From: Lota lota
Lineage: Eukaryota > Chordata > Actinopteri > Gadiformes > Lotidae
Direction: 5' to 3'
DNA length: 64,000 nucleotides
Assembly: GCA_026745465.1 (NCBI GenBank)
Contig: JACYXH010000479.1
Coordinates: 3,849,511 to 3,913,510, forward strand
The translations under genes were made by a program, and so were the position numbers. Positions 25,797 through 36,882 of this stretch are shown here, one piece after another (positions within the stretch are counted from its first letter, which is position 1; every line of letters begins with the position of its first letter). The notes beneath the pieces are model-generated. The model saw nothing but the letters and a program-made list of their open reading frames with translations, did not search any database and had not been told where the DNA came from.

Positions 25797-26003
25797 TAGT
25801 TCTCTCTCTCCATGTCTCTCTGTCTTTCTCTCCCTCTCTAGCCGTGACATCAGAGTTGGGGGCTGGACATATGGGAGTACCATAACTGCTTATCTGTCTC
25901 TCTCTCTCTTTTTCTCTGTCTGTCTCTCTCTTTCTCCATCTCTGTCCATCTATCTATCTCTGTCTCTCTCTCTCTGTCTCTCTATCTCATCTCCTGCTGT
26001 GTG
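25797..26003. repeat. Interrupted (CT)n tract
   Basis: CT/CTGT/CCAT-rich pyrimidine sequence, interrupted by about 40 bp of unique DNA near 25850-25890. Confidence 0.85.
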
Positions 26004-26259
26004 AATCACATCGTTTCTGTGTTTCTTCCTGTGTCTCCTTCAGCTCAGGGTCACTCGACACTCCATCACTCTCTCTCTCTACGTCTTCAGTTACATTCTA
26101 GTGTGAATAACAGCTGTACCCCGGCCATATTGTTTGGTGAACTAATTCAAACGGATTCAGTTTCTCATGTGTTGAGGGAAGTACGCACCATCACAATCTA
26201 CTGTAAAATCTGGCACATTTGCGTGTCATTTTGTATTTGACAAGAGAATATATATCAGT

Positions 26260-26286
26260 CTTTCTTTCTTTCTTTCTTTCTTTCTT
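26260..26286. repeat. (TTTC)n microsatellite
   Basis: Six to seven TTTC units followed by C-rich pyrimidines. Confidence 0.92.
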
Positions 26287-26498
26287 CCCCTTCCTCCCTC
26301 AGTCCCACTTGTGGGTGTCATATAACCCTCCCCCTACATCCTCCCTCCCCCCAGTCTCCCTTCCTCCCCGTCTCCCTCCCGCCCGCACGTATACATGAGC
26401 TCCCTCTCCCCTCTCCTGGACAAAGGGCCGTGTGGATCAGCATGACAAAAGACCTGGCTGAGTGAGGGCCAGCCGAGCATGTGGCCGACATGAAGACC

Positions 26499-26524
26499 TC
26501 TCTCTCTCTCTCTCTCTCTCTCTT
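26499..26524. repeat. (CT)n microsatellite
   Basis: About 13 CT units in a wider pyrimidine-rich region. Confidence 0.95.
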
Positions 26525-26609
26525 CCCCCTCCCTCTCTGTTCCTTTCCCCTCAGGTCTGTAGCCTCTCCCTGCTGTCACATATGCCTCCCTCCTGCCTCT
26601 CCTCTCCTA

Positions 26610-26995
26610 CGCACCAGCACTGTGCTCCACTCTTCTCCTCTCCTCATCTACTCCTCGTCTCCTCTTCTCATCTCTTCTCCTCTTCTTGTCTCCTCCCCTC
26701 CTCTCATCTAATCCTCTTGTCTCCTCCTCTCTTCTCCTCATCTACACCTCTTGTCTCCTCCTCTCCTCTCATCTACTCATCTCTTCTCCTCTCCTCATCT
26801 ACTCCTCCTCTCATCTACTTCTGTTGTCTCCTCCTCTCTTCTCCTCACATCATCTACTCCTCTTGTCTCCTCCTCTCTTCTCCTCACATCATCTACTCCT
26901 CTTGTCTCCTCCTCTCTTCTCCTCACATCATCTACTCCTCTTGTCTCCTCCTCTCTTCTCCTCTTCTCATCCACTCCTGTCTCCTTCACCTCTTC
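26610..26995. repeat. Pyrimidine-rich minisatellite with 39-bp units
   Basis: Built from CTCCTCT-type phrases. A regular 39-bp unit starting CTACTCCTCTTGTCTCC recurs at 26854, 26893 and 26932. The 238- and 189-codon Ser/Leu-rich frames over it are products of the repeat and not genes. Confidence 0.9.
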
Positions 26996-27040
26996 TCCCC
27001 CTCTCCCCCTGCCTCCTGCCTTGTTGTGCCACAGTACTTG

Positions 27041-27082
27041 ACCCCCCCCCCCCCCCCCCAACACACACACACACACACACAC
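27041..27082. repeat. Poly-C followed by (AC)n
   Basis: About 18 C residues, then 11 AC units. Confidence 0.95.
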
Positions 27083-28149
27083 TCACATTCCATGCACCCC
27101 CTATTGTTTCATTCGTCTATATATCTCCCAAAGAGTTGTCTTTTGAAAGTGCAGCGAGCATTGTTTTATGTACAATAGACACACTGCCATCAGTAATGGC
27201 ACATTTTGAGCTGAATTTAACAACGTTGGCTAAGGAAGTACTTTATATTGCTTAGCAACACTGAAGTTTTGCAAATGGTCCAATAATGGCACAACACACA
27301 AACACCACACACACACTAGCAGGACCAATCTATAATAACACTATTTTCTGCATTAATTCAAAATGCAATGGGATGAAATACCTAAGAGAAGCCAACTTCT
27401 GGCTTGGCCTATTAAAACGTTACGAGCATTGTCGGGAGAGCATGTATTTTTCCAGTTGAAGTGTGGAGCACGTGGCTAGGAGTTAATAGGTTTGCGCAAA
27501 AGTCATAGAGATGTGCCAGGGCCAGATTAATAATGCATAAATTAGCAGAAAACACAGAACCGTGATGTAGAACATCTACTTAACTATAAAAGCTAGAGCT
27601 ACTTAATGATAAGTGGCTGCTTCATCGGTGTGCTTTGCATAAAGATGGAGGCAGAGGGTAAAGGACCGCGCCCGGCGACATACTCAACATACATTTATAG
27701 CGAACAATAGCAGGCAGGTATTTCTGCTCTACACAAAGCAGGGTGTCAGGAGGTGGTACCAGGGGGTCTGAAGTGGACTTCCATCTTAGCTAGTGTTCAT
27801 GGTTTATACTTTTTTTTGTCTGATGGATTTTACTTGCAAAGTTAAGCCAAGCGACCTTGGGTCACCGTGAGTGAGAGACCATTATTTCGTTACTTTAAAT
27901 CTAAACCATTTTGAAATCTAGCGAAATGCACCTAGCTATAGTGGCTGGTAAATAGTTATGGAGTATGCTCTTAAGAAATACCATTAAAAGTAATGCCTTC
28001 ACATTACCACAACATTTAGTATGCCTAATGTGAGTAGAGCCTTGTTTTCTTTAGGCTAAGTCTGTCTTAAAAAAAAAAACAAGAACCAAGCCATTGCTGC
28101 TTTTGTTGTGGTGGCTTATAGCACCGCATCCATTCTGCACATCAACAAC
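27083..28149. other. Non-coding stretch, no gene seen
   Basis: Unique, AT-leaning DNA with chance frames only and a short poly-A near 28068-28079. Confidence 0.4.
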
Positions 28150-28420
28150 GCATTACAGATCTCTGTAATTTATCAAGTCCGTAGTAATGCAATCAGCAGC
28201 ACGCATCGAGTGTGGCCATTGAAAACCATAATAACAAGTTGGAGCCAAACTGGCGGTAACGGCGTCGGCAGATTGCTGAGCGCTGCATGGGATCTCAAGA
28301 CGGACACAATAACAGTAATTGCGGTCGTTAGAGAAGATGGATTAATTTGTTGTCGGCTTGTTTTCATGCCGTCACCAGTCAACAGGCTTTTCTCTTTCTC
28401 AGCAACGTTTGCGTGTTCGG
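28150..28420. other. Possible conserved non-coding element
   Basis: Balanced, complex sequence with many TAAT/ATTA, TTGGAGCCAA and CpG motifs (AATAACAGTAATTGCGGTCG near 28309). Frames are open on both strands for over 65 codons without domain features. This style resembles deeply conserved regulatory elements. It is judged by eye only. Confidence 0.3.
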
Positions 28421-28754
28421 TGCCAATATGCTTATGTGTGGCTGGTAATTATTTTTTGGTGCAAACAAGTGACCACTTTGGATCAAGGTGTTGATTTTCA
28501 AAAATGTTGTATGCAATGTATAGGTTCTCAAATTCGAACTACTGTAGCAACAGACAAATTACATGTTCGAAATATTTTCAGCATTTTTGGCGTGTAGACC
28601 ACAAAATGATATCACTGATAATACATGGCACGTAGTAACATACAACCAAAATATGTTTAAAGGAATAGTAAGACATTTAGAACAGAAAAGGATACATGCA
28701 TTATAGTTATAGAAATGGCCGCAACAAACCATCTGGGGTCTGACAATTTGGCAA

Positions 28755-28983
28755 ATAATATGACGTTGATATGATGACTGTACAGAGGAGTGCCCTATGG
28801 AAGCCCTGTTGAGGCATTTTCATAAACTACCAAGATGGCTGCCGCTGATGTGTACCAATTGCGTCCAGAGGCACTTTGGTCCGCGCCCGTCGATAATGCC
28901 TGTTGAGATTTGTAAAATGAAAAGGATCAGAGTTTCCAGACTAATACGCATTTGCGATTTGGTCTGGCTATGTCAGGCTAACA
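28755..28983 (-). mobile_element. Dispersed repeat family B, partial copy
   Basis: This copy shares a long order of phrases with the reverse complement of 62215-62430: CTGTACAGAGGAG, then CCCTATGGAAGC, GTTGAGGCATTTTCATAAAC, CAGACTAATACGCATTTGC and TGTCAGGCTA. The strand is set so that the two copies are opposite. The class is not known to me. Confidence 0.75.
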
Positions 28984-29173
28984 ATTCCTGCATTAAAAAC
29001 CCCTGTAACAAGGTCCCCTGCTACACACTCCACACTCTACCTAGGTGACTTTTACTGGACTCCTCCAGACAAAGGACACAGGGTGGTGATGTTGAAAGCC
29101 GTTTCATTGTAGAAGTTTGTAGATAATGATACATGGCACTGGTGCTCCATGTTGCCATGCAGGAGATCTCTCC

Positions 29174-29322
29174 CTGAGTGTGTGCGGTGATGGCTGGTTT
29201 AACCTGTGCACATTGGTTATTCAATGTGCAACAGGTGTGCAGCCTCACCCAGCCCCAGAGTCCAATCAGACTCGGCCAGGTGAGGCTGCTTGAACCAGCC
29301 ATCAGCCACACACACTCCACAA
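29174..29322. repeat. Imperfect foldback repeat
   Basis: GAGTGTGTGCGGTGATGGCT, continuing GGTTTAA, pairs with the complement of TTGAACCAGCCATCAGCC, continuing ACACACACTC, with about 90 bp between. The loop contains a smaller hairpin (GCACATTG..CAATGTGC). It could be a small MITE. Confidence 0.65.
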
Positions 29323-29748
29323 CCCCAAATTCAGGGAGGTCTGCACAAAACGGATAAGATATTTCCTGTTTCAAGCTTCTGCCTGAATGGCTGCTAAGAT
29401 AAATAATTTCTGACCAACACCCTCCTGGCACAGGGATATGATACGTCTTTGTTGTCTACATAATTTGGCTCCACAGAATGTGAGGCGTGAAGTCTTGTGT
29501 CTGACAAAGACATTAACACAGACAAGGTAACAAACAGCGTAACCATTGTCGGATGCAGAAGGCTTAAGGACTGCAGACGGTCGATAAGGGTGTTTGAGTA
29601 GGTGGTAAGGCAACGTGAAGCAGTGCCGTTGTCACGATAACTTACTAACCTGAGGAGGTTAGTGCTTCGCTCAGAGCCAGCGACAGGAAAACAGACAATT
29701 CAACACATTTAAAGTCTGTCCCCCATCAACCATACATTCAGAACAACA

Positions 29749-29750
<2 letters not shown>
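29323..29750. other. Non-coding stretch, no gene seen
   Basis: Unique sequence. A small hairpin CTAACCTGAGGAGGTTAG lies near 29647-29664. Confidence 0.4.

Positions 29751-29803
<53 letters not shown>
29751..29803. repeat. (GA)n microsatellite
   Basis: About 26 uninterrupted GA units, followed by a G run. Confidence 0.97.
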
Positions 29804-29805
<2 letters not shown>

Positions 29806-30387
29806 GGGGGGGGTCATTCTCATGAGGAAGTATTTCATACAACAGCGTACAACCAGTGGGGAAGACAGTCTCTGCCAATGTAATTACTCATCATGACGTA
29901 GCTTGGAGCTCTTGTTGGTTCTCCGTCAGGTTGAGAGATTCAAAAAAGATGGAACTACGAACCTCACTAGATCCCCACGTTTGTCGTCGCCTTGGAAACG
30001 TTCATGCTTATAGCCGTCAGGGGATGATGAAATATGGAATATTTCCCAATTCAATTATTATTATAAATCCAGTCCCACTATCAAAATACAAACTGATAGA
30101 TGTTTGATAGGCGCTGAGGAATTGGTGCAGACAGGAATTCATGTGTTCACTGTCAAATGAGCATTCATCAACACGTTGCTGTGACAAGTACTATAATTAC
30201 TATGAATATAATTCATCACAAATCAATACCTCCCGATGACCCCGCCCACACCAATACTGCAGTACCTTAAACCAACCACATATCAAGCCATTGAACCAGT
30301 GATGATAATTCCTCTCTGCTAGTAATGGTTGGGATCTGACCTTTGGTTTAACTCCAAATGGCCTGCAGCCTTTAATCAATAATAACA
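29804..30387. other. Non-coding stretch, no gene seen
   Basis: Unique sequence with chance frames only. Confidence 0.4.
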
Positions 30388-30521
30388 ATATTAATTATAA
30401 TAATAGTAATGAGGCATTATTATTAATAATAAATAATAATAATAATAAACAATTATAATATATAATTATAATAATACATTATAATAATAATAATAATAAT
30501 TATTATTATTATTATCACAAT
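30388..30521. repeat. (AAT)/(ATT) rich tract
   Basis: AATAAT units that switch to ATTATT at about 30500, giving a self-complementary stretch. Confidence 0.93.
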
Positions 30522-31474
30522 AAAAACACGTGTTTCATGAAGCTGCAGTAGTTTGTGGGTGAACTAGTTTGGAGTGTGATGACTGTAGAAGATCATCTTC
30601 AATATTGAAAGCCCTTCATGATTTCATTTAAAACAAAATACAAGAATATACATTATTTGTCTACTTTTGTGCACAGTGAATGACAAAGCCGTTTTACCAT
30701 GAAGTGCTTTCAGAGAGATACTGAATTCAATTGTACAACTTTCTACTGAGAAAAATACCAAGAAACAACCTGACAGCAGCCTATCATTTGGGCCTTAAAG
30801 TCCCAATGTGTAACATTTCAACAGCTTGTAGCTTAAAATGCCCTGGACATATCTATAGTCAATGCTGACCGATAGTGATTTCAATAATGTTATCAATAAA
30901 ATCACGTCCTATGACTGATATATAAAAAAAAAAACAATGCTGGCAAGCACTAACCTCTCTCTTCGTTTACAAGAATTGTACTATCTGCTCTCCCATGTAC
31001 GCCACCCAGCAAGCCAAATAGCTACGCTAGTTCGCCTCAGTTGCATATCCAGTAGTGTTCTGCCCACTGTGGTACTGTGGTACTGTTACTAAGTTTTATG
31101 AATTCTGGTGGGCCAGGCGCTCTTAGGGCTATACATATATTTATTTTATTTATTCTTAACCAGGGAGGAGGTAGTTTTAAAATATTGTCAATATAACTTT
31201 TTCTTAACACACATCTTTTTGTTAGCAATCTCAATTTATGCTAAATGTTTTGTACGCTGAGTTCGAAGCTCTTTGTGAGGGGAGGAGAGGTGAGGACCAG
31301 GTGATTGTTCTAAAACCTATGAGTCAGTACATTGTAGCCAGCCGGAGGGGAGAGAGAGGGAGAGAGAGAGAGAGAGAGCCATGGAACGGGTCGTCCAACA
31401 GAGAGCCTCAGAATATGAGGGCACTCTGCCATCTTGTTGAATCAAATCAACCAGGTCTCTAGTGAACGAACCAG
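30522..31474. other. Non-coding stretch, probably contains an old repeat
   Basis: The block 30800-30965, with AAAGTCCCAATGTGTAACAT and a later poly-A, looks repeat-derived but was not classified. A (GA)n of about 12 units lies at 31355-31377. No gene. Confidence 0.35.
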
Positions 31475-31640
31475 ATCTGACTCCCTGGATACGGGATAAG
31501 CTGTTCACGCTTCCCACATCCTGACCAAGCACGGCCACGAGGCTGCCCTCAGAGGTAATGAGCATCGCTTCACACTCTGTCATCTGAGAAGATGTCGCCG
31601 TCATCCAGAACCCAGCGCTTCAGGACACCAGGGAGAAGTG
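31475..31640. other. GC-richer block with open minus-strand frame
   Basis: The minus frame reads MLITSEGSLVAVLGQDVGS from about 31580 and is open to beyond 31480. On the plus strand CTCAGAG|GTAATGAG could act as a splice donor near 31554. The composition differs from its AT-rich surroundings. It could be a decayed exon or retrocopy. I do not recognise it. Confidence 0.3.
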
Positions 31641-31744
31641 TGGGTCCGTGTTATTTGAAGCCTTTATTTTATGTTTTTCGCATGCGTGGCTCAGATAACT
31701 GCTTCTTCCTGTCACTTTGCTTTTGAGCAAATGGCAGGACAAGC

Positions 31745-31745
31745 A

Positions 31746-31789
<44 letters not shown>

Positions 31790-31820
31790 CACACCAACAC
31801 AAACACACACCCACACAGCT
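31745..31820. repeat. (AC)n microsatellite
   Basis: AC units with few interruptions (AACAC and CCACAC variants). Confidence 0.95.
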
Positions 31821-32017
31821 GAGATGACTAAAACCCCACACACAGTTACACCTATGCTATACATAGAGTCTATGTATATACTACCTTTGCATTTACTCAT
31901 TACTCATCATGTATATGTCAGTTATTTAGGAATGCGTGATGCATATAAAATGTGAATCCATGAAAGCTTTCTTATACCTGAGAGGAGAGAGTTTGGCGTA
32001 CACACGGATCGTTTTAA

Positions 32018-32399
32018 AGGACAGAACCGAACTGGTGATCCAACCATCTCTCCTGGCTTCACTAAACATCAGTTACCAATGTTATTTGTCAAAACTTTGT
32101 TGTGTCGATTCTGCCGAAGAGCATTTGGTCTTTATGATAAGGAATTTTGTAAAGAACTTGCAGACGATTCACTGTTATGTTGTCTACAAACTCCGTACTG
32201 ACCGAGACACAGTGATACCTAAAGACGAATGTGCTATATTGCCATTGTTTACATTTGTGGCAGGGGTGTGCATGCCAAATGCTCTTTGATAGTAACAGTA
32301 CAAGGAAGCCATTTTGACAAATTATAGTAGTTACTGAGGTTTTAGTGAAGCCAGGAGAGGCGGCTACGACGGTTGGATCACCCAGACCGGTATGGCCCT
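32018..32399. mobile_element. Foldback MITE flanked by TTAA (family A)
   Basis: The two arms are long imperfect inverted repeats. The left arm at about 32018-32136 (AGGACAGAACCGAACTGGTG, TCTCCTGGCTTCACTAAA, TTTGTCAAAA, AAGAGCATTTGG) pairs with the right arm at about 32268-32399. TTAA occurs exactly outside both ends (32014-32017 and 32400-32403), the target duplication expected of piggyBac-type elements. No transposase is inside, so it is non-autonomous. A second, partial copy lies at 57946-58105. Confidence 0.75.
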
Positions 32400-32403
32400 T
32401 TAA

Positions 32404-32575
32404 GAAGCGCTGCATGTCGGAGAAGGTGCCCAGCATGATCATGGTCGTGTTGCGTTGCAGCCGGCACACCTGACAGATGGCGTGGGTGACATCAAATGCA
32501 CCATCAAGTGTGCCTGGCAGCCCAGCAGCGCGTTGCGGCACATGGCCCTTTATCTATAAATACAGACGCGATCAG
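32404..32575. other. GC-rich block with open minus-strand frame
   Basis: Directly right of the MITE. On the minus strand a frame from about 32541 reads LDGAFDVTHAICQVCRLQRN and MIMLGTFSDMQRFL and continues into the MITE end. The composition is much richer in G/C and CpG than its neighbours. It could be a decayed exon interrupted by the MITE. I do not recognise the protein. Confidence 0.3.
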
Positions 32576-34189
32576 GTGGGGTTGTGAGCTGTGTTAGAGT
32601 TAGGAGCCCAGGTGAGGAAGTCACCTGTGAGGGAATTGATTTCCAGAGGGAAAAGTAAGTGAAAGAAAGATTCGGTTCTGTTTCTCTCGCTCTGGATGAC
32701 AACCTTGGTGTGGGATTGTGTGTGTGTCTGTGTCTGTGTCTGTGTATGTGTGTGTGTGTCCTCGGGCATCATTTCTTTTTTGCAGAATTGATTCTGCTTG
32801 ATTAATTAATATTTAGGTTCACACAACCTTAAAACAAAAATGTTCATTCCTAGTTGCGTGGCTACAGGGAGAAAAAGGTTGTACTGCTTGTAAAGAACAT
32901 GAATGCCTGTTAAGAGTTAAACAGGTTTAACAGCAGTAAAACATGGGTTTAAACTTAGATCTTTATGACATGTCAAGATTTCAGATTTTGGTCAATATGA
33001 TGCACTCCTGATGAGCACACAGGTGTGCTCACTGCTCACCATTGTGCCGTCAATACTTGTAATTGTTCTGAACTTTTCCACAACAAAACAAAATTCCATT
33101 ATGACACACCTCACATTATATGTCATAAGACCAACTCATTTAAAATGCAATCCAAAAAATGGAATAATTGTTATATTCCTACTATGAAAGTTGTTTAAAA
33201 CACAACACGTAGTATCCAAAGGCGTCTTCCATAATGTAGTGAAGAAAAGGAAGGTGTCCTTCTTCATAAAACACCTCTTGAATAGCACCACCAACGGACC
33301 ACCCTCACACACACAGCGGCATGCCCTGAAATTGTGCATAATCACCACTCTGCTCTGACCTTGAGGTCTTCATGTAAAGGAGATCGCAATGCATCATCCG
33401 TCTCCTTAAAACATCTTGGAACAAAGCCCACTGATGTCGTACGTTTCTGCTGCGTTACATAAGCACTGTTAAGCACTCTGCAGTGCTACATCCCTTTAAT
33501 AGACACTTATTCCATTTCTGATCAACCTGTCGGAATACTGAATATCTTGACAGGACAACATCACTATCATCAACAACAACAACAATAGACAACAACAAGA
33601 CGCCCCCCTCAGAGAGCATGTGAGCATCAGTCCCCAGCAGATGCTTGTAAACCGGGATAAGTCCTGCTTACCTTATTTAAAACGACTCAGCCGTATTGAA
33701 TTGGAAGAGACAACATGTGAGGGACAGAGGGAAATAAAACAGTGACAGACGGAGCGACAGAGAAAGACAGTGAGATGAGAGACAGACTGGAAGAGGTATA
33801 GAGGGAGTACGATAGACCAAAGACAAAAATATGGACCATGCATACACTTGATTGATTTGAGGGTGTCGATTTGCAAACAGCAACGGAAGCAATCCATGTT
33901 TGGCACATTGAGGGCACCAGTCGCCTCGCACCAGTCTATGGCCAAAACTCATTAATACAACCCTTAATAACGTTTTCAAGAAATATAACCAGGACCTTGT
34001 GAAATACATAACACAAAGACGAACAAGCCACTGACACTGCCTTTGTATTACTAGAATGAAATTACATTCCTTTCCATTGACTTAGAATTGTGTTGGGTAA
34101 TTCAGCCGCCACCTTGAACCACCTAACGGCCTTTAAGTTGTTCACGGTAGAGACTAGCATGTAGTTCCTCTAACAGCCTATAGGTGGTT
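32576..34189. other. Non-coding stretch, no gene seen
   Basis: A short GT-rich run is at 32718-32760 and an AAC triplet run near 33572-33590. The minus-strand frames at 33673-34009 are unremarkable. No gene or repeat boundary was identified. Confidence 0.4.
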
Positions 34190-35100
34190 CACTATAGTAC
34201 TGGTACTGTGTTATAGAACTGGTACTGTGTTATAGTACTGGTACAGTGTTATAGTACTGTTATTGTACTACAGTACCGGAACAGTGTTATAGAACTGGTA
34301 CTGTGTTATAGTACTGGTACAGTGTTATAGTACTGGTATTGTGCTATAGAACTGGTACTGTGTTATAGTACTGGTACAGTGTTATAGTACTGGTACTGTG
34401 CTATAGAACTGGTACTGTGTAATAGTATTGGTACAGTGTTATAATACTGATATTGTACTACAGTACCGGAACAGTGTTATAGAACTGGTACAGTGTTATA
34501 GTACTGGTACAGTGTTATAGTACTGGTACTGTGCTATAGAACCGGTACTGTGTAATAGTATTGGTACAGTGTTATAATACTGATATTGTACTACAGTACC
34601 GGAACAGTGTTATAGAACTGGTACAGTGTTATAGTACTGGTACAGTGTTATAGTACTGGTATAGTGTTATAGAACTGGTACTGTGTAATAGTACTGGTAC
34701 ATTGTTCTAGTACTGGTGCAGTGTTCTAGTGTTGGTATTGTGCTATATAACTGGTATTGTGCTAAAGTACTGGTACAGTGGTATAGAACTGGTACAGTGT
34801 TATAGTACTGGTACAGTGTTATAGTACTGGTATTGTGCTATAGTACTGGTACAGTGTTATAGTACTGGTATTGTGCTATAATATTGGTACTGTGTTACAG
34901 CACTGGTACTGTGTTATAGTACTGGTACAATGTTATAGTACTGGTACATTGTTATAGAGGAAACTACTTTATTATAGTACTGTTGTGCTATAGAACTGGT
35001 ATTGTGCTATAGTACTGGTACAGTGCTATAGTACCTTTACAGTGTTATAGTACTGGTATTGTGTTATAGCACTGGTACCGTGTTACAGCACTGGAACTGT
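34190..35100. repeat. 19-bp satellite with higher-order units
   Basis: The unit is close to TACTGGTACAGTGTTATAG, in about 45-48 variable copies, with ACTGTG, ATTGTG and ACAGTG variants. A marker variant (CTACAGTACCGGAACAG) recurs at 34268, 34458 and 34591, spacings of 190 and 133 bp, both multiples of 19. So multi-unit blocks were duplicated. A degenerate edge with larger gaps follows after 34960. Confidence 0.93.
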
Positions 35101-36772
35101 TCTATGGAGGGAACTAATGTATTCATAAAAACACAATAATAGCACGGTAACATTTTCTTAGGCATCCATTTGACTGTTGAGCGGTTCAGAGACCAATGCG
35201 AACAAGGGCTTCCCGCTGAGCCTAACACAAGCGCTTCACAGGTTTCCATGGGGATAATGATAGGGTATGGCCTCTGAAAATACACGCCACTGCCATTGTC
35301 TCACACTGTTTATAGTGATTAGCTTTAGATTGGCTTTTCTGCTCTCAGAGGGCATGGAGACAGCGAGCTGCTTTCCCTCCATGATGGATAGCGCCGTCTT
35401 AATGGCTTTTCACGCAGCCCAGCTTCACGGCAGCCGTCCAAACTCCTGACGTCACGTTTGATTCGGTTGCATCTTACAATGAACGATGGCCGTAATGTCC
35501 CCAATATTATTATGTATATTATTATAGACTTAGTGTTGCAGTTCTCACAAGGAATAACATCACCATCACGGTGAATACTTTTCATATGTTATTCATATCA
35601 TGAATGAATATCGTTAATATGATCAATGATATTAGTCTATATCTGAGGATAGTAGGGGATTATAATATGAGGATATTACATTTGTCATCCATCTGTAACA
35701 CAAACTTCTTCACCTTAACTGAGACACATCTGTCCTTCTTCCACATGGAGATGCAGTCAAAGCAGAATTGCAGATAACACTCAGAGCACTGTAACGTCTT
35801 TGCTAACAGAATCGTTGAGAGCTGTGTAACTCCACAGAGTTCTGTCTGCAGAACGTATACGCTTGGCATGCACCAGTCGGCCGGCACGTTTCCCATCAGC
35901 CCCTGTTCCAGCTACGCCAGCACCGCGGGTGGCTCGGTTTGAAATTGCACCTCAGGAACGCTCTGCAACCTGCCAGCTCTATCGCGGGTAATTGCTCTGC
36001 TCTGGTCTAAATGTATATACAGAGAGTGTGCACAGGGGGGCTATGTATGTGAGCGTTGATGACAGTGGGTATAGACAGTATTGTTGTAGCAAGCGGCCCA
36101 CTGTGTGTTCTTATTGCTGAGAGTGGGTTCTGAGGATGGGTTCTGACAGTAGGTGCTGTGAGTGGGTTATGGTTGATGACAGTAGAATATGACAGAGAGA
36201 AGACAAAGGGAGTAATAAAAAGGGATGTAATATCATTGTTTAGATCTCATTGTATGTTCTAAACATGTTTTCATATTATGTATATTGATGTCGACACAAA
36301 TTCATAGCTGGCTGACTAACCCAGTCCTTAAAAAGACTTAATGACTTCCAAGAAAAATAGATGTTAGGGAGATAATCATTGAATGGAAATATCTTCATGA
36401 AGTGAAAAATCGCTTCAGAAATGTATTGCTGCCAGATATTGTTTGCAACATCTTTGTTCATTCTTGCAAAGAAGGAAGTCTGCAGACCAGTGAAATATAA
36501 CTAAAGCTTTATTTAGTTTTTTATCAATTTGTGTGTCCAAAGCAATTAAGCCTCATTTGCTGACAACAGGCATACAGTGATACTAATGTGTACAGCATCA
36601 TCAATACAATGCACCGTGATTGATGGGGGATTGATCCATCTATGTTCATATTTAAGTGTTTACAATGACTCATCCCAACCTATTTTATACAGTCAACACA
36701 GTTCAATGTGTGCATACAGGTTTTACATTCAACAAAGCATTTGGGATGAATGTATACACTGTGTATACTGTC
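35101..36772. other. Non-coding stretch, no gene seen
   Basis: Unique sequence with chance frames. A GC-richer patch is at 35860-35990. Nothing recognised. Confidence 0.4.
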
Positions 36773-36811
36773 TTAAGCCAATAAGACAGTCTGTCTGTCT
36801 TATTGGCTTAA
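36773..36811. repeat. Perfect hairpin, 17-bp arms
   Basis: TTAAGCCAATAAGACAG, a 5-base loop TCTGT, then the exact complement. A smaller palindrome GTATACACTGTGTATAC lies just upstream at 36752-36768. Confidence 0.9.
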
Positions 36812-36882
36812 AAGGTCATCAATGGTAGATGATTACTTGACCAAGAAGAGGACAAAGACAGGAAGGAGAAAGAGCATCTTTA

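Noticed and set aside
26462..27255. Long Ser/Leu-rich frames of 238 and 189 codons
   Set aside because: They lie on a CTCCTCT-type minisatellite and stay open in several frames at once, so they reflect the repeat and not a protein.
36752..36811. microRNA precursor
   Set aside because: The main stem is only 17 bp with a 5-base loop, shorter than a normal precursor stem.
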